From assembly GCA_016192915.1 (NCBI GenBank), contig JACPTF010000012.1:1-64000 (forward strand): a DNA stretch of 64,000 bases, read 5' to 3'. This document shows positions 36,104 through 45,700 of the stretch, piece after piece; the stretch's first letter is position 1, and each line of letters opens with the position of its first letter. This DNA is from Candidatus Woesearchaeota archaeon. Its GTDB lineage: Archaea; Nanobdellota; Nanobdellia; Woesearchaeales; UBA10216. The translations under genes and the position numbers were made by a program. The notes below the pieces were generated by a model, which was not told the DNA's origin, searched no databases, and saw nothing but the letters and a program-made list of their open reading frames with translations.

Positions 36104-39100
36104 TTGGTTTTGCTACTCCTATTGCCGGTGAGCGTTTCTGCGCAGTATGCCGATTACGCAGGAGCCACTATCGGAGCAGGCTCAGCCGAGCCCTCTTATC
36201 CTTCTCCTATAAGTAACAGTGATGAATCAGAAACAATTAGCACCAGCCAGGTTGGCGTGCAAGGCTGCCCAAGCAACTACCCTTACGAGTGCGGAGGCAA
36301 GTGCTGGACATGCGGCAGCGGCTGGGTTGTCAGCTGCTATAACAACCAGCCGTATTGCTGCCAGAGCAGCTATCCTAATTATTGCGGGAAGACTAGTAGC
36401 TGCTGGGTTGACCAAACGCAGTGCAACAATGCAATACAATGCAACGGCCAGTGGTGGGCTTGTACTCCAACAAGTGCCATACCAAGTTGCGTCAACAATC
36501 AAGTATACTGTTGCCTTTCTGACACGCCTTACTACTGGGACGGCCAGTGCCGGCAATGTCCATCAGACAAGCCAAAGCTGTGCGTGAGCACCTGTTACAG
36601 CGGCAACGAATGCACTGACTCGAATTACCCTAATACTAATTGCAAGTCTGATGGGCAACTAATTTGCTGCCAGTCGGGCTTTCCGGTTTACTGCGAGAGG
36701 ACAGGCGGCAACTGCTGGAAGAGCAGCACTGAGTGTGATAACGCGCAGAAGTGCGGCAGCGAGGGCTGGACAGTATGCGGAGATTCAAACTTTCCAAGTT
36801 GGAACTGCAAGCCAGATGGCAAGTCCATCTGCTGCCCAACCGATAAGCCGTATTATGTGAATGGCGAATGCAGGAAGTGCCCTGCGGATAAGCCGAAGCA
36901 GTGCGGCAATACGTGTTACAGTGATAGTGCGTGTGAAAGTGGCAAAGTAGCTATTTGCGATAAGGATAACATCGTGAAATGTTGCCCTTCTGACTGGCCT
37001 TACTACTGCCCAAAATCAGACACGTGCGCGAAGGATTCTAATAATTGTGATGCTTTGAAGAAGTGCGGCGGCGAGGGCTGGACATACTGCCCAAGCACAA
37101 GCAATCCATACTGGAACTGCAGGAGTGATGGCGTTTCGAGGTGCTGCCCGACAGGCTATCCTTACCTGTGGAGCTCTGACTGGCTTTGCCATACCAATCA
37201 GGAGCAGCAGAAGTGCGCTGTACCAGATGGCAGCTCTGCGTCTTGCACGTGCTTCAGCAACTCCGACTGCCCTGCGAGCAAGCCGTACTGCGAGCAGAAC
37301 TACCCCTCGCCAATCAGCGACGGCTTTGACGCCTGCCTTGCCTCACCTCCAGAGTACTGTGGCAATGGAAACTGCGGCAGCGGCGAGGATTACAAGAACT
37401 GCGCTGCCGACTGCGGAAGCCTTGCGCCGAAGGGAACAATCAATGTTGACGTTTATTACAGCAGCGGCGCTTATGCGAATAAGCCGATAAGCGGAGCCTA
37501 CGTTTACCTTGACAGCATCCAGAAAAGCACAACAGGCAGTGATGGCAAGCTAAACTTTGAGGCAGGATACGGCAGCAGGACAGTGAAGGTTGAGTGCCCT
37601 GATAACGCTTTCTGCAGTGAGAAAAGTGTGGGCGTTGATGGGACAGAGTATGTTAGCTTTAGGTGCGATTGCAAATCGTCAGTATCCTTCAGCAATTTAA
37701 GGGCGCGCTTCAAGGCTAAAACCAACGCTTATCCTAAAGGTTATCCTATTGCAAATGTGGATGTTCTTATAGACAATTCATTGAAGGGTGCTTCCAACCA
37801 GTTTGGTGCAGTTGACGTAGAAGGCTTGGCTACTGGCAATCATAGGATTGACGTGTATTTGATGGTGTTAGAGGATGGGCAAGAAAAGAGGTACATAGGC
37901 GGCACTTCAGTAACCTTAACCAATCAGTATGAGGAGAAGGTTTACGTGCTTGTTAAAGGAAGTTCACCATCTACGACGTATGTGGCGCTAGAGAATGGCA
38001 ATGAGGCATTTTCGCTGTACGAGACTAATGTCACTCCTGAACTTATATGGATTCCTATAATAATCGCGGTTGTTTGGGTAGCTGGAACAGCTTGGGATGC
38101 TTATGACTACGAGAAATGCGTTGAAAGGCAGGCAAACGCTTGGGATCCCAACAAAGAGGATTGGAGCAAATTTAAATGCAACACGGAGATGGATGAAGAA
38201 CAGCTAAATGACTGTGTCACAAAACTTCTAAGTAAGAACCAAAATACAATAGAGGGTTGCGGTTTTGAAGTTGCAATGCTGGCCTTAAACGCGTTACCTC
38301 AAGAAAGCATTCCAAAGACCGGAATAAAGCTGGCTGCAAAGATAGGGAAAGCTGTCCGGATAATTCCTTTCATAGACGACGCGGTCAAAGGTGCTTACAG
38401 GACTTACAGGTTTGTTAAAGGCAGTGAGCATTTTGTTACAGTAACTGACAAACTAAACAAAGGAGCAAAGTACGTCTTCAAATTAGCTGATAACAGCCTG
38501 AAAATATTTGACAACGCGGTTGGCTTCATTGTCAATAAAATAGCGAGGAATCCTGATGCTTGGAAGAAGATAAGCGAGAAAGTTGATAACTTGTTGTTGA
38601 ATGCAAAGCCGAGCGACATTCCAGCCCCAAAATTAGGCAGTGTTAGAAATATACAAGGCGTTCTAGGTGAGAAGGCTAAAGACGAGTATGTTGCGGTTGT
38701 AAAAGCGGCCTTAGAGAAGGAAGGCACTTCGGTAGCTATTGAAAAGGGTACGGCTAAGGCGACTATAAGCCGATTCGCGAATTCACAGAAGTACATAGTT
38801 GAATACAGCGACACAGGAACAGGGATTAACATATTTCACAAAACAGCCCAAGGGGGTCGCGGAGTACCGGCCGGGGAAATTGATGGGCTTGCATTTATAA
38901 ACGGCAAACCCGTGATAATAGAGGCAAAAGCTGCAAATGCAGGGAATATTGCAAAGAATTTAGGGAAGAAAGAATTTTTTGATAGCAAAGTGGGGCCTAT
39001 TGAGGAACTAACAGGCCAAACGCCGGAAGTTCTGTTACTAATCCCGAAGGGAGAAGCTAGTAAATCAACGGGTTTCTTAAAGCCAACTCTTGGAGGCAAG

Positions 39101-40030
39101 ATAGATGAATTAAGCACATATTTGGAAAACAAAGGCAGTCACTTAGCTTATGACGAATTCCCTGTTGGCGTTGATGATTTTGAAAAATCTGCGCGAAGTA
39201 TCAATAAGAAAGCAATGAGCGCCATAAACCAGCAGGTTGGTAAATATATAAATTCGCAAGACTCCGGCTACGCAATTCACGGTGTAGAGCGGTTCCTGAA
39301 TAACGATTTTGATTTGTTAACACTGCCAATAATCTTTTCCGCAGAAAAGAAAGCTCAATTTGTTGTTGCACTTGGCAAAAATGCCGAATCTTTTCAGATA
39401 TCTAAAAAGGCGCTTAGTAAGATAGAATTTGTCAAACCTACAATGGAGCAGACGCTGACTCACTTCGACGAAGTAGACGGCGTTATAAGGCTTATGGACA
39501 ATCAGAACCCTGACAATCTTATTGCTGTTGTTCTTCCACACGAATTGGCTCACGCCAAAATATTTGACGAGTTTGGCGCTTTAACAAGTAAAGTAGCAGG
39601 CGTTCCAGAGGGAAACGTTTACGACGTTTTGGAAGATTTCTTCGAAATATCGGCGAACAAAAAAGCTCTGAAACATACGGCGAACAAAGTAGCATTCATT
39701 GAAGGTATAAAGAAGACTCCTTTGCTGACCAGTGACCTGACCAGTAGCAACGTGCAGGACCTGCTCAAAACTGGAGATTTTGGGCAAGTGGCTTCTGTAA
39801 GGTCTCTTGCAAACAGATTGGGCTTAAAGGACAAGGTTGACTTAATTGACGATGCCTTGTCAAAGACGAAATATAGCGACACTGTAAAGGGGGACGCAAA
39901 GAAACTGTTTGATTTATATGATGAATACGCAGACTTTGAAGGGGTGACATCAGAAGCTGTGCTGGAAGGCAGAATGAGCGTGCTTTACTATAAGACATTG
40001 GACTTAGCAGCTAAAGGAGCAATACAATAG
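36104..40030 (+). CDS. Large surface protein: Cys-rich repeats, Ig-like region, TM segment, nuclease-like and HELAH zincin-like C-terminal region
   Basis: Repeated CC..YPYYC..C motifs; IPIIIAVVWVAGTAW TM; GEIDGLAFINGKPVIIEAK; PHELAHAKIFDE; start codon uncertain. Confidence 0.75.
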   Translation: MVLLLLLPVSVSAQYADYAGATIGAGSAEPSYPSPISNSDESETISTSQVGVQGCPSNYPYECGGKCWTCGSGWVVSCYNNQPYCCQSSYPNYCGKTSSCWVDQTQCNNAIQCNGQWWACTPTSAIPSCVNNQVYCCLSDTPYYWDGQCRQCPSDKPKLCVSTCYSGNECTDSNYPNTNCKSDGQLICCQSGFPVYCERTGGNCWKSSTECDNAQKCGSEGWTVCGDSNFPSWNCKPDGKSICCPTDKPYYVNGECRKCPADKPKQCGNTCYSDSACESGKVAICDKDNIVKCCPSDWPYYCPKSDTCAKDSNNCDALKKCGGEGWTYCPSTSNPYWNCRSDGVSRCCPTGYPYLWSSDWLCHTNQEQQKCAVPDGSSASCTCFSNSDCPASKPYCEQNYPSPISDGFDACLASPPEYCGNGNCGSGEDYKNCAADCGSLAPKGTINVDVYYSSGAYANKPISGAYVYLDSIQKSTTGSDGKLNFEAGYGSRTVKVECPDNAFCSEKSVGVDGTEYVSFRCDCKSSVSFSNLRARFKAKTNAYPKGYPIANVDVLIDNSLKGASNQFGAVDVEGLATGNHRIDVYLMVLEDGQEKRYIGGTSVTLTNQYEEKVYVLVKGSSPSTTYVALENGNEAFSLYETNVTPELIWIPIIIAVVWVAGTAWDAYDYEKCVERQANAWDPNKEDWSKFKCNTEMDEEQLNDCVTKLLSKNQNTIEGCGFEVAMLALNALPQESIPKTGIKLAAKIGKAVRIIPFIDDAVKGAYRTYRFVKGSEHFVTVTDKLNKGAKYVFKLADNSLKIFDNAVGFIVNKIARNPDAWKKISEKVDNLLLNAKPSDIPAPKLGSVRNIQGVLGEKAKDEYVAVVKAALEKEGTSVAIEKGTAKATISRFANSQKYIVEYSDTGTGINIFHKTAQGGRGVPAGEIDGLAFINGKPVIIEAKAANAGNIAKNLGKKEFFDSKVGPIEELTGQTPEVLLLIPKGEASKSTGFLKPTLGGKIDELSTYLENKGSHLAYDEFPVGVDDFEKSARSINKKAMSAINQQVGKYINSQDSGYAIHGVERFLNNDFDLLTLPIIFSAEKKAQFVVALGKNAESFQISKKALSKIEFVKPTMEQTLTHFDEVDGVIRLMDNQNPDNLIAVVLPHELAHAKIFDEFGALTSKVAGVPEGNVYDVLEDFFEISANKKALKHTANKVAFIEGIKKTPLLTSDLTSSNVQDLLKTGDFGQVASVRSLANRLGLKDKVDLIDDALSKTKYSDTVKGDAKKLFDLYDEYADFEGVTSEAVLEGRMSVLYYKTLDLAAKGAIQ

Positions 40031-40075
40031 GTTATGACTGCCTAAATAGAGGAAAATTTTCGGAGTGTAGAGAAA

Positions 40076-40750
40076 ATGCAGAACCGGATGAAACGGAAAA
40101 ATAAGAACTCAGCACTGTCCGATTTGGATTTTGCCGAAGCTTCAAGGAGGAGATGGGTTAAAATTGCCAATGCAATAGAGCTAACAGCCGTTAACTTATT
40201 TTCCCGTAAATTTGACCAAAAAATCTTAGATAAAATGAGTGCTGTTTCTGAGATGATGGAGAAACTTATTTTGGGAAGCGATTCTTTTCCTTTTGGAGAA
40301 TGGGCTAAAGAATGGATAAAGGCGATAAACAAAGCAAATGCTATCGTAGAAGACGCTTTCAAAAAGCATATTTTAAAAAATTTTGAATTCTTGGAAAAGC
40401 AAACGCCACATGGAGCTTTCTTCCTAGAGAGAGTAATTCGCGAGTTAACTCTTACCTACCTTATTGCTGCATTAGCCTTAAGACAAAAACAGGAAGTTTC
40501 AAACGAAGAAGCGGTTGAGTCTGTGTGCAAGAGGTTCTTCAAGATCGAAAAAAAACCTTCGGCATGGTTCTCGCCATTAGCTGTGGTTTATCTGGAGAAA
40601 ATTGGTCGCACTGGCGCTCTTAAGGACAAGAAGAAATGGCAACAGCTCAGGGCGAAAGTGGAGAATGTCAAAAAATTTGCCACCACAACCCCAAAGCTTT
40701 CAGAGAAGGAAGTTAAGGAGCTTTACTCGCTTTCAAAACGATGGTATTGA
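40076..40750 (+). CDS. Hypothetical helical protein; candidate immunity/accessory
   Basis: ORF directly downstream of the putative toxin. Confidence 0.45.
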   Translation: MQNRMKRKNKNSALSDLDFAEASRRRWVKIANAIELTAVNLFSRKFDQKILDKMSAVSEMMEKLILGSDSFPFGEWAKEWIKAINKANAIVEDAFKKHILKNFEFLEKQTPHGAFFLERVIRELTLTYLIAALALRQKQEVSNEEAVESVCKRFFKIEKKPSAWFSPLAVVYLEKIGRTGALKDKKKWQQLRAKVENVKKFATTTPKLSEKEVKELYSLSKRWY

Positions 40751-40792
40751 AAATATCAAATAAAACTAAATAATAAGCAATGGTGATGAAAA

Positions 40793-41485
40793 GTGGGAAA
40801 CCCGTCAGAATTTTGCTTAGTTGTTGAAAAAAAAGCTGCTAACAAAAGTTTTCAAGCAATTTTAGCTGCTGTTGGAGAACAGGGTAAGGTTAAAAAGCAG
40901 CCTCACCAGCCATACGAGTTAGTTGTGGGTTCAATGACGTATGATTTAAAGCAAGAGAAGGAAACCACACGCTTTGGCAATTCCCAAATTAGATTGCACA
41001 GTGTTGCAACATTATCGGAGGAAGAGCAGTTTGCAAGGTTTTTTGATTTCTGTTTTGACGTATGCAGAAAGATAGACCCATTATACGGGTTAGCAGATAA
41101 TGGTATAACAGTTTACGATTATGGCCCAGCATGGTCTGCTGTTGAGCATTACAGAAACCCGTATTTTTTCTGTCTGGAGCCACCAAAAGCAGAATATGGA
41201 TACGATCCTGCTGATGATTTCATTCACAATGAAACTATGCTAAGTAAGATATCTGAAATACGGAGAGTTCTGTCACTAGACGAATTACTGACGCTTTTGC
41301 GTACGCATTGCAAAAAAGTTGCAGTCGGAGATAAGGGCGGAGTTACAGTTTGGAAAGATGAGAAAGGAGATACTGAATCAGCAGTTGGTCTTCGCTATTT
41401 CCTTGCGCAAGAAGTTCGCAGAAGAGGCATTCATTTGGAAGAAGGCTCTGCCGAGAAATATGCAAGAGAACTTGGGGTAAAATGA
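40793..41485 (+). CDS. Hypothetical protein; candidate immunity protein
   Basis: GTG start after ggtgatgaaaa; cytosolic-looking composition; DPLYGLADNGITVYDYG. Confidence 0.5.
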   Translation: MGNPSEFCLVVEKKAANKSFQAILAAVGEQGKVKKQPHQPYELVVGSMTYDLKQEKETTRFGNSQIRLHSVATLSEEEQFARFFDFCFDVCRKIDPLYGLADNGITVYDYGPAWSAVEHYRNPYFFCLEPPKAEYGYDPADDFIHNETMLSKISEIRRVLSLDELLTLLRTHCKKVAVGDKGGVTVWKDEKGDTESAVGLRYFLAQEVRRRGIHLEEGSAEKYARELGVK

Positions 41486-41526
41486 AGCCAATCTCGACGC
41501 TCACATCGTGGGGAAGATGAACTGAT

Positions 41527-42066
41527 ATGAAAAACTTTGTAGTGAAGGAATCAGCGAATATGATATCGTTGGCACTGCTTTCTCTGGTGCTTGTTGCAGC
41601 GCTGCTTATTAGTGGTTGCCAATCGGCGGAGAATAAAGCAGCGGTTGCGGAAATGAAGCAGCGCCTGTCAAATAATGCCAATTCAACCGATTTCAGTGCT
41701 TCACTTGAGAAAATTAAATTTTTGGGCATGATGGCAGCCACTTGGGAACCAGCTAATCAGGATACTTTGGCACAGTTACTAGTTGCGGCAAATAAGAAGG
41801 GTGTTGATGTTACGGGAGGGTTTAACTCGCTCGGTGACATAAAGGCAGAAACTTTGAGCAAGAGAGCCAGAGCGTTTCTATCTCATGGAGAGCTTACCGA
41901 AGATCAGCTTGTCACGCTCATGACAAGTAAAGCCGGAAGGTTAGGGCTTACTGATTATGATAATGATTTTAATTATAAGACCGATGTAGAAACGCTTTCA
42001 AAATATGCCATACTTATTGAAAAATGGGGGCCTAAGAAATTCGATGAGGTTGCGGGGCTCTCATAG
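41527..42066 (+). CDS. Putative lipoprotein
   Basis: Hydrophobic N-terminus followed by LLISGC lipobox-like motif. Confidence 0.6.
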   Translation: MKNFVVKESANMISLALLSLVLVAALLISGCQSAENKAAVAEMKQRLSNNANSTDFSASLEKIKFLGMMAATWEPANQDTLAQLLVAANKKGVDVTGGFNSLGDIKAETLSKRARAFLSHGELTEDQLVTLMTSKAGRLGLTDYDNDFNYKTDVETLSKYAILIEKWGPKKFDEVAGLS

Positions 42067-42129
42067 TTCGACGAATAAGAGGGAATGCGCAGGCGAATTT
42101 GATTAAAAATTCAACGGAGGCAAAAGAAA

Positions 42130-42708
42130 ATGATAATTCCAGGCATTGTTATTTCAGTATTGACCTTTCCAGGGGTTATTGTGCATGAGCTTGGGCACAA
42201 GTACTTCTGTGATAGGTTCAACGTTAAAGTTCACGATGTGAAATATTTCAGGTTTGGGAATCCCGCAGGGTATGTCGTGCATGACATTCCGGATAAGTTT
42301 TATAAGACTTTTTTCATCGATGTTGGGCCTTTTTTGGTGAATAGCATATTGGCGGCAGCAATATTTCTTATTATTGCCATTACCAGTTTAGTGGCAATAA
42401 AGGGATTTGGCATGACCGATGCCCCTTCAGGTCCTTTTAAATTGGTATCTGGCTTTCTCATGTGGCTGGGCATTTCAATAGCCATGAATGCCTTTCCAAG
42501 CCGTCATGATGCAAAAGTTCTATGGAAAGAAAGCAGGAGGCATTTATCACAGGGTGATTTTGTGGCAATTATAGGATTTCCTTTTTCAATACTTATCTGG
42601 ATAGCGAACATCCTGTCGTTTGTATGGTTTGACTTGATTTATGCTATTGGGCTGGCTTTGCTGGTGACACTGCTCGCAGGATTGGTGGTAAAAGCCTTAA
42701 TAGGGTAA
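42130..42708 (+). CDS. Membrane zincin/M50-like protein
   Basis: VIVHELGHKYFCDRF (HELGH) within multi-TM protein. Confidence 0.7.
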   Translation: MIIPGIVISVLTFPGVIVHELGHKYFCDRFNVKVHDVKYFRFGNPAGYVVHDIPDKFYKTFFIDVGPFLVNSILAAAIFLIIAITSLVAIKGFGMTDAPSGPFKLVSGFLMWLGISIAMNAFPSRHDAKVLWKESRRHLSQGDFVAIIGFPFSILIWIANILSFVWFDLIYAIGLALLVTLLAGLVVKALIG

Positions 42709-42714
42709 CTTTTC

Positions 42715-45700
42715 ATGAATAGGGCACTTAAATTTGCAAAACGTGCATGCTTTGCTTCACTTGCAGTGCTGCTCGTCCTGCTTGCAGTTTCGTTCCTTCC
42801 GTTCGGCAGCAACGGCAGCGGCGGTGAGAGGGCGGTAAATGAAAAGTCTAAGCTGATGATTCAGCTTCAGGAGTTAAACAATCTGCCTCCTGCCGTTGAC
42901 GTGAAGCTTGAGCCCGCCGTGAAGGATGAAATAAAGGAGGCGCTGTATCTGGCTGCAGCGGCAAAGAGCCCGAAGGAGGCTGCTGAAAAAGGAAAGGTGG
43001 AAGTGCTTGTGAAGGCTGTATCTGAGGATGCGGGGAAGGAGATTAAGAAAGCTGGCGGGGAGGTATTGAACGTTGTTGACTCTGTTGACAAGACGGCAAA
43101 GTATTTCGCAGTGAAAGCTGATGCTGACAGGGTTGCAGCCATCGCGGCTGGGAATGATGTTGAAAGCATATCGCAAAGGGGCGAGTTTTACCCCACCCTG
43201 GACTCAAGCGTGCCAGTGATAAAGGCAGACTCGTTCTGGAATGCCGGCTACAAAGGGAATGGGGTAAGGGTTGCTGTTCTGGACACTGGCATTGACAAGG
43301 CCCATCCGATGCTGAAGAACAAGGTTGTTGCCGAGAAGGACTTCTCGAACAGCGGCAGCGCAGCTGACGACTGCGGGCATGGCACCCACGTTGCAGGCAT
43401 AGTTGCAGGGTCAAAGGCCAATGGGGGCACGTACGATGGCGTTGCTCCAGGAGCCCAGCTTATCAACGCCAAGGTACTTAACCTTGACTCAAATGGCAAG
43501 TGCGGTGGGTATGTTGATTACATAATTGCAGCGATAGGCTGGGCTCTTGACCCCGACGGCAATTCTGCAACCGATGACGGTGCTAAGGTAATAAGCATGA
43601 GCCTTGGCGGGAAGGGTGAAACGAGCGCGAGCCTTGAAAGCGAGCTAAAAGCGGCAGTGGCAAAAGGCGTGGTGGTTGTTGTTTCAAGCGGCAACTGCGG
43701 AAGCGGCTGTCCAAGCTTTGACTGCGGCTCGTTCAGGGGAGTAACATGGCCCGGCAACTCGCCAAGCGTCATTACGGTAGGAGCTGTTGATGATGCAAAG
43801 AAGGTTGCGTGCTTTTCAAGCGGTGAAAATGTCAAGAACGTTGGTATCAAGCCTGACTTCGCAGCGCCAGGCGTTGACGTGACGTCCTCTGTTCCCGGCA
43901 GCGGCTACGAGTCAATGAAAGGCACAAGCATGGCAGCCCCCCACGTCTCAGGAGCTGTTGCGCTGATGCTAAGCAAAAACCCGAGCTTGAAGCAAGATGA
44001 TGCCAAAAGGGTTCTGGAGAAAACCAGCCTTGACCTTGGCGATGTTGGCAAGGACACGAGCTACGGCTTCGGCCTCATTGACCTTGCGAAGGCGCTGATT
44101 TACAAGGAAGGACTGGTGTTTGACGTCAAGCTCGAAAATCCGGTCATAAGCGGCAATGTGCAGAAGATTTCAGTCACTGTTCACGATGACGTGCAGGTAA
44201 AGAGCGTCAAGGCAACGGTAACCAAGCCTGACGGCGCGAAGACGAGCGAATTCACTTTCGCAAGCAGCGGAAACTCTTACTCTTACGACTTCAGCGACAC
44301 GGCAAAGCTCGGCAGCTATGTCGTGGAAGGCGCCATTAACTACGGCGGCTCAGCAGGCGGCTCAAATATTGATGCTGGCAGCCCGACAGACACGCCAAGC
44401 GTGACAGCTTATTTTACAGCATCGTTTAAGGTTACCTCGCTCACCGGCGACTTCGGCAACGTTGAGGGAATCAGCATTGGGCAGCAGCAGAAGCTGAGCA
44501 GCAACCTCACAGGAACCGTAACGTTTGCCAACACTGCCAGTATTGAGCTTATTTTTTCTGCGGTGCTGCAGCTTCTTGACAACGGCACACTGATGCAGGA
44601 GATAAGGCCGCAGCCGGTAACCATTGCAGCGAATTCAAAGGCAACGTCTGCTGTGAATAACGCGCTTGAGGTTAGCCCGGGAAACTACACGCTCCGCATA
44701 CTAACTGACTACGGCGCAGGAAGCCTTGTAAACGAAACCAATATTACCTTGGCTGATGATTTGGCGCCGCAAGTGTTTGGAATAGATTACAGAAAATCTC
44801 TCAAAGTGAACGATGCTCAGGTCATAGTCTTGCAGCTTTACGAGCACCAGGAAGTAAGTGCCAGCCTCAGGCTTGACAAGCACGACGGGCAGCTCATAAA
44901 GCCAATAATCACGAACTACACAACCAAGACAACAAGCGAATTTGGAAACAACAAAACGATTGCCATCACGATTTACAACGGCAGCGACCTGATTGGAGGG
45001 GAGGCGCTTAACGAAGGCTCGGGCTATACTGTTACTCTTCAGCTGTGCGACGAGTCTGGAAATTGCTTTGGCAGCCTCAGCGCGCCAAAGAATGACGCCG
45101 AGTTCAGCATCACAGGCTGCAGCGGAAAAAGAGTTTTGGTTGCAAAAACGTATGACAGCGCGTCAGTCTTTGAGGAAGCCGCAGCAGCCGATGGCGGCAT
45201 TTGCTTGTCCGTGCTTAACAAAAGCGTCAGCGGCACTCCTCCAAGCAGCTACCTCGAGAAGTTTGACGCTGTTGTGTGGAGTACGGGCACTGACTTGGTT
45301 AACATTGACGGCAGCGATGCAGCAGTTTTGGCTGATTATTACGGCAAAAAAGGCAAAGTTGTTGTGGAAGGTAGCGACGTCGCGTTCAGGCACGGCAGCG
45401 ACAGCTTTATGCGCGATGTTCTGCACAGCGAGTTGAAGACAGACCTTGGCTTTACAGTGAGTTCGGTTGCCGACATGAGCAGCCTCAGCATTAACGTGAC
45501 AAGGCCCCACCCTGTGGTCACAGGGCTTGGCAGCAGCTTGTTCTTTAACGCGACCATTGACCCGTTCCCCGACTCTGTGCAGCCATACAACGGCAGCGTT
45601 GAGCTCGCAGCCTGGAGCGGCCTTGATGCGAAAGGCTCTGCTATTGTGGCTTACGAGTCCGATGATGGAAAGGTAAAGTCGCTGCTGCTGCCGTTCAGCA

